The notes: a model not told the origin generated them from the sequence alone. Shown: positions 25,401-37,345, counted from the first letter of the stretch. The stretch: DNA of 64,000 nucleotides from Berberis thunbergii (GCA_003290165.1 QNQO01000818.1:186001-250000), one strand, 5' to 3'. A program made the numbers and translations.

Positions 25401-26776
25401 ATCCTCAGCTTGAAGTTGTCTACATCGTTCCCATGCAAGGTCATATTGGATTGAACGTAAGCTCAAGATCAAGCTGTCATCAGCTTCTCTTTCACCAATA
25501 ATTATGAACTCTTCTCGCATACCAGGAACTATACCAGCTTCTTGCACATGTTTTATGTTGTGAATGCAAGCCTCTTGAACAGGTAGGAATGCAGAAGATT
25601 TTGCAGTTATGTCAACAACTGCTCCATTGTTATCTACATTGCAAACATATCCTTTGACCTGAAAGAAAAAGGGATATGAGATAAAATTACAATCCAAGAG
25701 GTATCCAAATACTGCAATGAAAGGCAAGATAGTTAGAACTTTTGAAAAATTAAGACCTACAAATTTTAACTTATTGGGGATATGTTATGATGACATTCTT
25801 TTATGCTTTGCAATAAATTTAAATATGAAGATGCTACCGAAATGCTAACCGGAAGTTCACTGTTCCTCGTCTTCCCCTTTCTCATACTAATAAATCTTTC
25901 CCCCATTCTAGATAGCTTTTGTCCTTTGGATTAGCAATGAAGGTTACATATTTATACATGCGTCATATATCCTACAGGATGTTGAGTCCCTTCTCGTAGC
26001 CGCATATACAAGCAACTCTTGGGATACACGTACCTCGTGTCTTTAATCTATTCAATAATCCTCTATGGTAACGAAACATCATACATTATTGCTAACAAAA
26101 TCACCTAACCAACAAGTTAATTTGCACTGAAGAACATCACCCTGAAATCCTGAATTACCCATTCAACTCATATGCATCAACCAATTATTTTCCCATTGCC
26201 ACATTGTTTCCCGGCATGGAAATTCTTTAACCACCAATTACCAACCATTCCTCCATTTTCTTCCCAAAATAACAACACACAATCAACAACCCACCCAATC
26301 CAAGCTCTTAGACACATTTATTCAAAAACCTACGACCCCAAAATTTAAATGCCAAATTAACTCTAAAGCAGACTAAATTTACAAAATTCATCAACAACTA
26401 CTAATACCCATTCAATCAATTCAATAAATTCAACACCCTATTGTTTCAATTCACTCAAAAAGCCAAAAACAGAGTCTTATCTCACCATGGTTCCAATTTC
26501 AGATTCGAAGTCATACTTATCAAGTGCGGCATGGAAGTCCTCGAGATTGAACCCCACGCCCTGCAAAGGGGTGGTTCGACACCTTTCATAAGCGTCTTCG
26601 AAGACATGTTTGAGCTTCTCCCTCTCTCTGGTCTGAGCATTAGAAATTACACTGGCAGCGAGTACAGGAACAAAAGACGTCGCTTTTTGAGGCTTTGGAG
26701 AGAAGGGTTTTGAGAGGGGTGAAGAAGAGAGTGGCGGGCTTCTTAGTCCTGCAAATTGGTGAGCCAAAGATGCCAT
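22479..26776 (-). CDS. RPS1: Chloroplast 30S ribosomal protein S1 (nuclear-encoded)
   Basis: Seven exons: 26776-26486, 25658-25383, 23929-23849, 23694-23413, 23328-23218, 23032-22946 and 22568-22479. They sum to 1218 nt, giving 405 residues, close to spinach CS1 (about 411). The first 40 or so residues are rich in Ser and Pro and basic ([20 protein letters not shown]), a chloroplast transit peptide. Three S1 (OB-fold) RNA-binding repeats follow. Repeat 1 starts about residue 94 ([18 protein letters not shown]), repeat 2 about 180 ([20 protein letters not shown]), and repeat 3 about 258 ([20 protein letters not shown], then [10 protein letters not shown]). The C-terminus is acidic ([10 protein letters not shown]). 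Plastid S1 helps 30S subunits bind mRNA. The second Met of MIKMASLAH is preferred because MASL starts typical transit peptides. The exon 3 donor is gttagt. No breaks were found. Confidence 0.95.
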
Positions 26777-27835
26777 TTTTATCAAAGTGTTTGAAGAAAT
26801 GAGATTTTTTTTTTGCTTACTTAGTCTGTTTTTTTTTTATCTGGTTTTCTTTCTCTTCTATTGGATTTTGGTTGGTTTAGATAAGCCGATAAGGAGGAGA
26901 GAGAGAGTGAGACCAATGGTGTTGATCAATTTTTAAAGGAGTTTAGGAACACAAATTTTTAAAAAATATCCTAAAATTATATTTGATTTGCCTAAAGTTT
27001 TATCATCCGCCTAAAATTGCCTAAAATTCACACAAACTTGTTTATAAGAGTCAAACTCGGTTTTACAGGGTGCAAATGAATGCTAGCTCAGTTGATAAGA
27101 TTTGTATAATATAAATAATATTGCAAGTTGAAACTAACTTTATACACCTTTTGCTTAAAACAAATGTGAGTTGATCATTTCATTAGCGAAAAAAAATGGT
27201 TATCATTGAAAAAAAATTATTATTTTCATTTTTGTCAATGAAATTTGTTTTACCACTGTGGATATTATTCCTCACAAGTCCTCAATTTTTACCTTAAGGA
27301 AGCTTTTGAAAGTCTTGCAATCCCAATTTATTTCTAATAGATAGGATTATCAAAACTTATACAACAACAAAGAAACAATTTAACTAGCACTTAACTTCTC
27401 TCACTATAAATTTTATCGCATTAGAACTTTGAATTTGTGATTTCATTCACTACAAGTTTACGACTGATATCTCATTGGCAACAAGTGGCAGTTTAATGGG
27501 CTCTCTTACCAAGCAAAACCATTGGATTAGATTGGCATTGAGCATACCATTTATGGTAAAACCAGGATTACTCAACCCAAAAACTAAGAGGTAAACTTGG
27601 TTTGAAATTGGACGGCTGAATCCAAGTCCATTTTAGATGTTTCACAGGTTCCGCAATCTGATAATCACTGCCGATAAAAGAAGAAGAAAATGCGAACAAG
27701 CGAGGGAATAAGATTTGATTTTTTTTTTTTTTTTTTTTTTTAAAGAATAGATGTTTTTCCATTACCCTCTCACAGTGAATTTTGGCTGACATCTTGATGC
27801 ATTATTTTGGGCTCAATATTGAACCTTGGGCTATC
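26777..27835. other. Upstream region of plastid S1
   Basis: A CT-rich leader lies immediately upstream (minus sense) of the S1 start. The rest is AT-rich with no coding signal, including a 22-T run at 27719-27742. Confidence 0.4.
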
Positions 27836-28616
27836 CGAGTGGTGATTTAATGAGGTTAACCTCAAGACCACTCAGTGAAGGTACACACCTTCTGATCGTA
27901 GGATTAAATAGATCTATATGAAGTTGATAAACACAAAAAATGAAAAGATTTAATTGCTGGAACAAATTCCTCAAATATAAAAACTTCATTATTCTCTTCT
28001 TCCTTTTTCTTTGATCACATAAACGATGAAGTAGCGAAATAAATAAATAAATAAAATTATTTTGACAAGTAATTGTTCATAGTCTTCAAAAACAAATCCC
28101 TTTTGGTATAAGGGTTTGAACAAGCTTTTAGAAGGATAATCCATGCCCGTATCTTTTTGGACCTCTTCAATTACCATCAAATCTATAATTTCGTCTAAAA
28201 AAATCTTTAATTTCTGCAATGTTCCCAATTTTGGTAGTTGATAACATGTTTGCATTTTGTTTAGATCATATCCAAAATCTATAAACCTTAAATTCAATAA
28301 TCTCCAAAAAAAACCCTTAAAATCAATGATCAAAAGTTTTTCACAAAATCTATTAAAATTGGGTAAAACCAAATCGACAATTATTAATTAGATTTGTTTA
28401 AAGAAAAAAAAAACAGCGAGAGACCATTCGATTTTTCGATAAACAAAAGGTAGCTAAACAAACTTAAATTAAGGGTTGGTATCATTCTAGGAAACTAAAT
28501 CTTTTCATCATTTTTATATGTTTATCTACTGCTTCTAGATTTATTTAATCCAACAGTTAGGAGATGTGCACTCACATTGAGTGTTCGTAAGATTAACCTC
28601 ATTAAATCACCACTCG
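27836..28616. mobile_element. 781-bp element with long terminal inverted repeats
   Basis: The ends CGAGTGGTGATTTAATGAGG and its complement (CCTCATTAAATCACCACTCG) form inverted repeats. With mismatches they extend about 100 bp inward, with GGATTAAATAGATCT opposite AGATTTATTTAATCC. A perfect 7-bp direct repeat, GGCTATC, flanks it (27829-27835 and 28617-28623). The interior has one unrecognised minus-strand frame of 127 codons (27989-28372) without a transposase signature. The superfamily is uncertain. Confidence 0.65.
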
Positions 28617-28754
28617 GGCTATCCATTGGTTTGGGCTCAATTTGGAACATCCTTGGGCTTTTGATAATACTAGTAAGCTCGTCACTCATGGAAGACTCAA
28701 GAGTCATATACACAGACCAAATCAAAAGACATAAGTCATGATAGTACTAGTAAG

Positions 28755-29000
28755 TTAAACTTTTTTTTTGTTCAAACACAAAGAAAAATATGCATATATC
28801 AAGGAATGCCAAGACGCTATGAAAGTGTCAAAACCTAAATCCCTAAACAAATTACATGTCGTCCCCATCCTCCACAGCAATTCTCTAATCTCGATAAAGA
28901 TAAAGTGCTCTGATCCGTTGAGTCCTTCAAATACCTTTTTATTTCTTTCTTTCCATACACACCACATGAAAACGTGAGAGACACGCCATCAAAACTTTTA
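28755..29000 (-). pseudogene. LINE (non-LTR retrotransposon) 3' fragment
   Basis: The minus strand encodes MWCVWKERNKKVFEG and a following helical stretch. This W..WKERN..(V/I)F pattern is typical of the zinc-binding tail after the reverse transcriptase in plant LINEs. The fragment ends in an A-run (plus-strand T run at 28761-28769), consistent with a 5'-truncated insertion. It is non-functional. Confidence 0.5.
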
Positions 29001-31068
29001 AAAAAAAAAATTAGTACCAAATTGCACAGACCAAGACTTGTTCAAAGTAAATTATCATCATCTTCATTCAAAAATTCACAATAAAGACCTTGACATGCAT
29101 GAAACTATATACTATAACTTATCTTGTTCCTTATCGACGACGACACGCCTCGATAAGGAACTTTTGCATGCTTTGACTAGAGAAAACTTGATCGATCGAT
29201 ATTTTCATTTAAAACTTCATTACTTGTTCATAAAGCTAACACACATACTATACCATTGCATGTCCAAATCAAATCCACTTCTCTGTCTACCCTAAATTCT
29301 CAACAATTGTTGTGGTAACTAAACATACAAATTCTCATTTTCATTTCATTTGACCAAACAGAGAAGAAAGATCGATCAACCACATCCCTTTTCAAGAGTG
29401 CATGATCTACACACTAGGTCATTTAGATAAGGCAATCTTTCTCCAACATTAATAATAACTGGATAAACTTCCTTGTTTACAGGAGTAGTTGCAGGAGTTA
29501 GAAGTCGGTTACCTTATCCATTATTTATTTTTAGTCACCATTAGTTATTGCTAATTACACAGTGTACACATTACCTGGCTTCATCCATTACTTTTACAAC
29601 AAAGAATAATCTTACCAACCAAACCTGCTTACCCATGTTTCATGGATGCATGACATGGTTAATGTTGTTCCCCAAACAAAGAACTGGATGGGGCAGATGA
29701 TCATACTTAATTCCCTGTGCTCCGTTTTTAGTAAACTTTTGTATTTTGTACATGTTCGATCCATACTTAAGTTTAATAGTATATTGAATAATATAATCAA
29801 CTCAGTAGTATGCATGTGGAGGATGGAATCACAAATTCAGGGTTTGAATTCAGGAATGAATTGAGGCTGTTTTTTTTGTGTATAGTTTAGGGTTATGCAT
29901 TTTGTGATGATCACTATCCTCTTTCTTTGTTATCAAATTGTGGAATATTTTCATACTTTCTCTCTGTCAGGACTCAAGGTCAGAGGCCTTTTTAATGGTC
30001 TCAAAATTCAATGTTCTCTTTTGAAAAGTGCCCAAATGCTTAGCATCTATATTATAGGGGAAATGTTTGAGCTATTGACTGTGAGGATGTGTTGCCTCCA
30101 TTGCATAGTCGGGCCAGACTGTACCGCTAGCATTTTTATTGTTCTCTTTGCATTGCTTTTCAACTTCAAACTTGTATTTCCATCGATCGATAGCATCGAA
30201 CTAGTCTTGAGCAACGTCCATCCGAACGTTCCTCCCCATTGTAATTTATTGAATGTGAATGAGAGCTTTTACTGACTATTGTGCATTGTTATATTGTCTA
30301 CAGATTGATATTGTGCATTCTCAAGTTAATATTTATGTCCGTCAACATAATTACTCATAGACTTACTAGTGAATTGGATAGCTAGTGCCGCACGGATTGC
30401 TAGTCCGTGACACTCTCCTCCGTTGTGTTTTTTTTTTCTTCCAATTTTCCCATCGCAAATCTCCTTGAATCAAACACAACCTAGGAATCTTAACTAAGGT
30501 ATCACAACCTCACCATTTTCTAGTATTTTTTAGCATGGTAAAAAAAAAAAAAAAAAACTGGTATTTCATGGTCCATATGGCTCAAAATAGTGACTCTATC
30601 TCTAATACTTGTTTACCCTTAACAAAAAATTTATTAGGTGACACCACATTTCAAGTTAGGTACATGAGTCATTAGACTCACTAATCACTACTATGTATCC
30701 ACCAAAAAGATATGGTAAAACATCAAACCGACCTTAATTTAAAACATCTAAATCACTCTTTGGTAAATCAACCTCCTTAAGATTCACATTTATCTAATTT
30801 TTATTCACCAAAAAAAAAAACGCGGTTTCATGAATAAAATAATGAAAAAATAAAAATAAAAAAATTTGTGGTCGTGTGTAGAATCTCTTATTTTGTTCGA
30901 AACTTCAAGATTCAGAGGCTCCCACATTTTTTGTTCCAAGTCAACAAAAACCACACAAACAGTGAATCTAGAGAATCAAATTAGGGGAATCTCAATACCC
31001 TCTATTATTTTAGAGATTCTCATAATTTACCAATCGAACACAAACTCACATATAAAAAAGAAAAAATA
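29001..31068. other. Gene-free AT-rich stretch
   Basis: Only short frames without family patterns are present, plus A-runs at 30540-30557 and 30810-30820. I see no gene, RNA or defined repeat that I can support. Confidence 0.4.
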
Positions 31069-31275
31069 TAGGATGCCTGATATCCTGTCTGATACTATGT
31101 CTGGTGGGTGTCACCACCAGGCATAGCATTAGAATATTAGCACCCTAGTCTCACCGGCTGTATGCTCGGCTACAGTGCCTGATAGCACCATAGATTTACA
31201 TGGAGATCAGAGTTGACGCTTATCTCAATGCAAATCTATGATGCTACAGTGCCACCGGGCATACTAGAATTTTCC
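31069..31275. repeat. Fold-back sequence with strong hairpin
   Basis: AGCACCATAGATTTACATGGAGAT (31184-31207, given here only to identify the arm; key part ATAGATTTACATGGAGAT) pairs with ATCTCAATGCAAATCTATG.. (31222-31245) with three mismatches and a 14-base loop. GCTACAGTGCC occurs as a direct repeat at both sides. The outer sequence (ATGTCTGGTGGGTGTCACC and GTGCCACCGGGCATAC) is partly complementary. It looks like a decayed MITE, or possibly a small-RNA hairpin source. Confidence 0.4.
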
Positions 31276-31403
31276 AAAAAAAAAAATGCAGTCTAAGCTT
31301 AATTAAAGTAAAACATTCAACTAAACTGTATTAACGTATTTTCTCAGGAAATGTGGAAAGCAACGGCCCATTTCGAGGTTGCTTCGTTTGAGACCAACTT
31401 TGC

Positions 31404-31528
31404 CACGTGTCGTTCACACTGTCGTTGGAGTGAGACGTGGGCACCTGGGCCTACTTGAAGACAATTTGCACCGCAAAAAAGGGCCGGGCCCATGCAACTA
31501 CTCACGTGTATGTTATGCTGACACGTGT
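31404..31528. promoter_or_regulatory. Cluster of ACGT/G-box elements
   Basis: Three CACGTG cores lie at 31404-31409, 31503-31508 and 31523-31528, and ACGTGG at 31435-31440, within 125 bp. G-box/ABRE cores bind bZIP or bHLH factors. They are about 1.8 kb upstream of galactinol synthase, so an abscisic-acid or light enhancer role for that gene is possible but unproven. The region 31529-32700 holds nothing else I can support. Confidence 0.35.
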
Positions 31529-32806
31529 ACAACTCCCAAATTAATTTTCATGAAGATTCTCAATTAATGGTTAAGAAAGAGTGTTCTAGAGTTTAATAAC
31601 AAAAAAGCAATAGGTTGATGGGGCTACTTGATGGATCTAGATCGAGTGATTTTGATTTCTTTGCAAAAAATTTGGTTCTTCAAAGTACATCACTAAATCC
31701 CAAGGTCTCTTGATAATGAGTTTTTAATTATTTTAATATAAATTATATTGTCCCACTTTTAGATTTTGATGTTTTAAGCAGGCTCTTCAAATGGTATATA
31801 AAATTATATATCCCAAGTATTTAAAAATATAAATAAGAATACATAATCAAGTGATCAAATTTTAATTATTTTATTCACAATTTTCAACTCTAATTTACGC
31901 ATCTCTTAAATGATGACCTTCCCGTGATATATAAACTATTGAAAAATAACATTTAGTAATCCATTGACATTACTTTTGCCAAATATTGTTATAACATCAA
32001 TAATTTTTTTTAGAAGTTAGAAGGTGTCGCGTCCATCTTCATCGTAATTTTCACTTATTAAGTTATCAATACATTTTTCCTACCAATATCTCTCATTTTT
32101 ACCTCTTAATAATCGAGCAAAATTTTAGCTAGTGAATCTCGAACTCATGACCTCTAACAAAGCGAGTAGATGTCTAATCAACTGAATTACAATTGAACAA
32201 TTGGTAAAGGGACTTGTTATGTGTACCCGATTATTTGACTTTGTTGCACCAACTTAAAATACGTAACACTAACTTATCTTTTTATGAAAATAATTTGGGT
32301 GCCCTTATTTATTTGAGCAAAAAAAAAATCAATGACATTTGAAATTGATTTTATACATATTCTACAATATTGAATATGTGTTAGATTTAGAGATTTTTTA
32401 TTCACAACTATTGCAATGCTCTTAGAAGTTAGAATTACATCTAACTTTTTATTTCAATGACAATTTTTATTTCAATCATTTGAGTTATGAATTCATTGTA
32501 CGGTTGTTCGAAAGAATAATTACCAAGCCAATGAATGTATAAAATGGGGAGGAGGCTGAGGGTTGTTTCTCTTACTCCTAACAATTATAAGTATCGTTGT
32601 TTCAGAGTTAATAAATAATGATTGAATACACTAACTAACTTTTATAAATTAAATATATAAACTAAAATTGATGCAACCGAACCCTTGGAAACTATCTCAT
32701 TAACAATACACTGTGGATGCTCAATTCACACGCCAACAAATTGAATACATCCACCGGTGCCGGAGAAATACATATCCATATTATGTCCGTATCCACAAAA
32801 ATATGT

Positions 32807-32812
32807 CACGTG
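32807..32812 (+). promoter_or_regulatory. G-box/ABRE (CACGTG) upstream of galactinol synthase
   Basis: CACGTGCGG lies about 480 bp upstream of the GolS start codon. This ABRE-type core fits a drought/ABA-inducible galactinol synthase. Confidence 0.4.
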
Positions 32813-33070
32813 CGGAGCGGGTTCATTGGAGCGATTCATGTCAGCGTTCGGTCTTCGGATCAGCCCAAACCGTTGAGGGACAATTTCGTCATTCATCCCA
32901 TTCTCTCCCCAATGACCGCCACGTATCACTACCCTTCCACCTCATCGAACTCCAGCAAGGGCAATTTAGTCAACCTACCGACAAAACTCAATGAGTCGAA
33001 TCGTCGAGCAGGACGAGCTAGATGAGCTGGAACGCCCTTCTATCTAGTCTTTTCTATGACTCTTCCACGC

Positions 33071-33090
33071 GTTCACGAACTTTCCCGAGA
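33071..33090 (+). promoter_or_regulatory. Heat-shock element in the galactinol synthase promoter
   Basis: GTTCACGAACTTTCCCGAGA contains TTC-nn-GAA-nn-TTC-nn-GAG. That is three perfect alternating units and one near-perfect unit with correct 2-base spacing. It lies about 41 bp upstream of the TATA-like box and about 195 bp before the ATG. Several plant galactinol synthases are known heat-shock-factor targets, so this is a strong candidate site. Confidence 0.65.
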
Positions 33091-33130
33091 AGACACTACT
33101 CCTTCCCGTAATTTCGGTTCATTTCGCCCC

Positions 33131-33138
33131 TTATTTAT
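33131..33138 (+). promoter_or_regulatory. TATA-like box of galactinol synthase
   Basis: TTATTTAT lies about 150 bp upstream of the ATG and just downstream of the heat-shock element. A start near 33160-33170 would give a leader of about 120 nt. Confidence 0.4.
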
Positions 33139-33285
33139 TCCCTCCACCTTCACCATTTCAACTCACCAAAAAAACGAAAAAGCTTCTCATCTTATTTCAT
33201 AGTAACACAGATCTTTGAGCCTTTTGTTTACAAGTTCTTTTGCATCAAAAACTTAATCTCAGCTTATAAGACTAACGCTCTATCA

Positions 33286-34808
33286 ATGGCACCACCAAAT
33301 ATTAGTACCTCTTTCACCGTCACTAGCTATGTGAAACAACCAAGCGAGCGAAACAAAGCCTTTGTGACGTTCTTGGCGGGGGATGGTGACTATTGGAAGG
33401 GAGTTGTAGGATTGGCGAAGGGTCTACGTAAGGCGAAAAGCGCTTACCCGCTCGTGGTGGCGCTTTTGCCTGACGTTCCTGAGGATCACCGCCGGATTCT
33501 TGAATCTCAGGGATGTATCTTGAGGGAGATTGAACCGGTTTATCCACCGGAGAATCAGACTCAGTTTGCCATGGCGTATTACGTCATCAACTACTCCAAA
33601 CTTCGAATCTGGGAGGTACGTTGTTGTTCTTGTTGCTGTTCACATGTTTATGGGCAAATTTTTTTATTTTACGCATGGTGCGTAGTGCGCATGCATGTGA
33701 TTGCTTAGGGCAGTCCAGAGTTCTCGGACTGGTGATCCACGTGTCAACTGCCTCCAATCCAACTGTTGAGTTCTGTGTGTCATTACTAAAATACCCTACC
33801 TACCCTTATATATGTTCTTGATCCAAGTGAAAGTACTATAATACCCTCTATGCTGGAGCTAATTTTGTGATTTTATGATAGTTTGTGGAGTATAGCAAGA
33901 TGATCTACTTGGACGGAGACATACAAGTGTTTGAAAACATCGATCACCTCTTCAACCTCCCCGACGGACACTTCTATGCAGTGATGGATTGCTTCTGTGA
34001 GAAAACATGGAGCAACACTCCGCAGTACAAGATCGGATACTGCCAGCAGTGCCCGGAGAGGGTGACATGGCCTACTGCCGAATTAGGTCCTCCACCACCA
34101 CTTTACTTCAACGCTGGCATGTTCGTTTACGAGCCTAATCTCTCAGTCTACCATGATCTCTTGAATACTCTCAAAGTCACCCCTCCTACCTCGTTTGCTG
34201 AACAGGTAACTAAACAATCCCCAGGGGCAATTTCGTCTATTAAGATTCATGGGCATTTTAGTGATTACACAATCTAACTATTTTTTTTTTTTTAAAGGAT
34301 TTCTTGAATATGTATTTCAAGGATATATACAAGCCAATTCCTTTAGTGTATAACTTGGTTCTGGCCATGTTATGGCGGCACCCGGAGAATGTAAAATTGG
34401 AAGAAGTGAAAGTGGTTCACTATTGTGCGGCGGTAATTACCGAATTCTTGAAAGGAATTTCTTGTTGATATTAGTAATTTTTATCTTTGTGGCTAAATTT
34501 TTATGTTGATTTTGTTAAAGGGATCAAAACCATGGAGATATACAGGAGAGGGAGAAAATATGAACAGGGAGGACATAAAGATGTTAGTGCAAAAATGGTG
34601 GGATATATACAATGATGAGTCTTTGGATTACAAGAAGCCATCAAATATTGCAATAATAGCAACTCCAACAACAACAACAACAGTGGATGCAGATGCGGAG
34701 AGAATACCCATCGCCGCTTCCTCAGCGGCGAGAGTAGTACAACCATTCCAGGCAGCGTTGTCGCAAGCTGGAGCTGTGCACTACATCACAGCTCCATCGG
34801 CTGCTTGA
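33286..34808 (+). CDS. GolS: Galactinol synthase (GT8 family)
   Basis: Four exons: 33286-33615, 33882-34205, 34298-34432 and 34521-34808. They sum to 1077 nt, giving 358 residues, normal for the family. The enzyme transfers galactose from UDP-Gal to myo-inositol, making galactinol for raffinose-family oligosaccharides in the cytosol. Seen in the sequence: KAFVTFLAGDGDYWKGVVGL near the N-terminus; the metal-binding DxD in YLDGDIQV (D121, D123); YFNAGMFVYEP; HYCAAGSKPWRYTG; and the hallmark C-terminal pentapeptide APSAA. A poly-Thr stretch (residues about 312-316) lies in the variable tail. All splice sites are GT-AG and the frame is intact. The promoter has a heat-shock element and G-box. A decayed copy of its last exon lies 1.2 kb downstream (36071-36262). 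Confidence 0.97.
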
Positions 34809-35154
34809 AGAGTGGAGGAGGGAGGAGGAAGGAGGAGAAGTTTTTTAGTGTTGGGTTTGTTTGTAATTAGGGAGAGTCCACCCTTCAGGATTTGGGTTAA
34901 GTTAGACAACAAGGGAATGGAAATGGACTATCTCCATGTTTTTTTAAGTGATTGTTTATGTGCTTTGGGAAGCCATTAGATTGGGTGATGGGTTTGTAAA
35001 TGTATGAATCAAAGTATATTATGAAAAATCAATCAATTCTGTTTGGTTTCTATGCTTTCTCCATTTTTAGTCATTTATTTTATGGATTCAATGAAAGAAT
35101 CATTTGAAATTTTATATAAGATTTATTTAAATCGAAAACAGAATATTAGTGAGG

Positions 35155-35340
35155 TTAGGAAATCGGGTTTTGTAATCATGTTTTTCAATTAAAGAATCAG
35201 GTTTTGTAATCATATCATATATATAAACTTTTGAGAATTTTATTATTTTTTCGAGATCAGACCAATTGTAAAAATTTGGTTTTTTTATCATTTTTTTGAG
35301 ATTACACCAAATCATCTTCATTGTAAAAACTTGGTTTCAT
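35155..35340. repeat. CTAGG-type MITE-like repeat, copy A
   Basis: It starts TTAGGAAATCGGGTTTTG and ends AAAACTTGGTTTCATAAC, the inverse of the start with mismatches. The central part TTTTATTATTTTTTCGAGAT is shared with copy C (43189-43336) and related to copy B (36266-36405) and copy D (45982-46101). It has no coding capacity. Confidence 0.5.
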
Positions 35341-35776
35341 AACATTTTTACATAAAAGTATTCGTAACTTCTGCAAAATTCAGTAAGCTTCAGACTCTTT
35401 TTCTTTTTCAGTTTTTTTAACCTTTGCAATGGTTGGGAGTTTTAGAATTTCAATTAATTTCCATTTTCAATATTATAAGAATTCATCTAGGTCATGATCT
35501 AAGTACATTGACTGGACCTAATTAAAGGCAAGAATCTAAAGGCACACAAGGAGACACCTAAGAAGAAAAACAGGTGAGGGTGTTCCCCCTTGATTCACTA
35601 ATGATATTATTTTCAATTTAAACATTATCATATTGAACTTTTATTAAGCTTTGGCGGTGTTGGGTTTTTTTTTTTTTTTATTTTTTTAGAAGGTTTCATT
35701 GTTATTAGGAACCTTATGAATTTTTTGTGACAATTCCTCATTACTTGAAGTATGGTGATTCACGTTAAAAGTCGAG

Positions 35777-35904
35777 ATTGTTGGGATAGTGTTGATTTGA
35801 ATAGTCTAACATTATATAAGAAAATTATTACAAAGGTTTATAAGAAATTGATCCACTTCCTAATAACAACGAGACTTTTAAGAAAAACTCCCGTACTACC
35901 CAGG
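35777..35904. repeat. Dispersed repeat fragment, also found at 49203-49345
   Basis: The stretch with GTTGGGATAGTGTTGATTTG, then ACAAAGGTTTATAAG, TGATCCACT and CCTAATAACAACGAG aligns along its whole length with 49203-49345 at roughly 75-80 percent by eye. It appears to be an LTR or other non-coding piece of a common plant repeat. It abuts the NIP-like fragment. Confidence 0.5.
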
Positions 35905-36027
35905 CCCATTGTTGCTATGTATAGTGGGGTGACGGAAGTGAAATTGGTCTTGTGGAATCACCGTTTCCATTGGACTCATCTCGGTGCTCATGTTAATCCG
36001 GCTCTCACGATTGCCTCTGTGATATTA
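35905..36027 (+). pseudogene. NIP aquaporin exon fragment (decayed)
   Basis: Positions 35967-36027 match the first NPA region of the NIP gene exon 2 (37650-37710): CATCTCGGTGCTCATGTTAA versus TATCTCGGGTGCTAATGTTA, then AATCC.GCT and ACGAT.GCCTCTG. They encode GAHVNPALTIAS. Upstream, 35925-35960 matches exon 2 around the GGVGLMEY codons, with about 40 bp deleted between. There is no intact gene. Confidence 0.7.
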
Positions 36028-36070
36028 TTTATTTTCCGATGATTATTGGCATTTTTTTTTACTGGTAATA

Positions 36071-36262
36071 GGGATCAAAACCATGGAGAATGGTGGCATA
36101 TATTCATTGAGTGTTTGGATTACAAGAAGCCATCAACCATTGCAATAATAGCACCTCCACAACGGTAGATGCAGAGGCTGAAGAGTACCACTGCCGGCTC
36201 CTCCACCGCGAGAGTGGAACCATTTTGCACAGCGCTGTCAAAAGCCGGAGTTGTGTACTACA
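36071..36262 (+). pseudogene. Galactinol synthase last-exon fragment (decayed)
   Basis: It begins with an acceptor-like tag and GGATCAAAACCATGGAGA, identical to the start of GolS exon 4 at 34521. About 50 bp are then deleted, and it continues with TTGGATTACAAGAAGCCATC, GCAATAATAGCA and the codons for the C-terminal tail up to the region before APSAA. Frameshifts and lost codons make it non-coding. It is interrupted at its end by a CTAGG-type repeat (36266-36405). Confidence 0.82.
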
Positions 36263-36265
36263 TCA

Positions 36266-36405
36266 TAGTTTTGCAATCAGGATGATGTGGCATTGTTAGA
36301 GGAGAGTTTACAACTTCAAGATACACATAAACACTTTAGGAATTTCATCATTGCGTCAAGATCACACCATGCACGTCGCCCTGATTGCAAAATCTGATTT
36401 CCTAG
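36266..36405. repeat. CTAGG-type MITE-like repeat, copy B
   Basis: The ends AGTTTTGCAATCAGGATGAT and CCTGATTGCAAAATCTGATT plus TCCTAG are inverted repeats. It shares TTTAGGAATTTCATCATT and AGATCACAC with copy C. It was inserted at the end of the decayed GolS exon. Confidence 0.6.
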
Positions 36406-37345
36406 TATTTTCGAATAACAAAAGCATCACATGGACGTAGCCCAACTTCTACAAAACTTGATAAGCTTCGATTTTGTACCCTTTTTTTTTCCCTTTAGGG
36501 TGGATGGAAGTTTTAGAGTTTAGTCATGAATTAGTTGTCTGATTTTCGAATCTGTCTTATATCATCACATATCGAATTATGTCACCATTATATCATATAG
36601 TACTGGTCCATGCACATAGAGTTTTCGAATCTGTTATACATGATCAGCCTACATCAATAGTTGAAAATCGAAACAGTGGGTAGTCTTGAAGTTGGCTTTA
36701 TATCATCTAAATGAAGGTGTGAAATCTCACTGACACAAAACATAGACCTCTATGAATCACTAAAACCTGCTATGTTTACATCGATGAAATGATAATAGAT
36801 GTGTTAGCATTAAACACCCTAAGTGAACCATTCCTCTATGAATCATCACTAGAGTTTGAAACAATGAATCCAGCATTGTTTTCTTCGAAGGTGTTAATGG
36901 TGTCAATGAGCTTTTTCCACCTAAAAGTTGTGGTGTTGGTTGAAAAATGATTGATAAGTAGTTGAAATGCAGTTACCATATTATGAGAATTCCGTATCAA
37001 CAATTGCCTTCTGTTTAGCGCGAAACCATGCGTATTAAGATACTGATGCAGACCGATCGGCTCATGCTTGCGCGCTGGAGAAAAGTGGTTAGGGAGATAA
37101 TTATAATAAGCACTTTATAACAAGCATGAATTCAGATTGTAAGTTGGAGAAACACAACATTAGCATGGATATATTATCTACAAGTACAAGTCAAAAACAG
37201 TGTGTATAACAATATTTCTCCTACTAGCAAACTGCTTGTTAGTTCATTTTAAACTCCTCTCTCTATGCCAACAGATTGGTGATGAGACCATAAATCAACA
37301 AAGTTTGATCAATCCATCTTCAAGCGGAGAGGTCGTCTTTGATCA
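36406..37345. other. Upstream region of the NIP gene
   Basis: Contains no recognisable coding sequence apart from short frames. An exon-like segment at 37274-37350 (acceptor ccaacag, donor ggtaac) overlaps the proposed start and could be an alternative leader. Confidence 0.3.

Noticed and set aside
29895..30275. 126-codon plus-strand frame
   Set aside because: No recognisable domain, no splice-site logic and hydrophobic residues spread as in random AT-rich translation.
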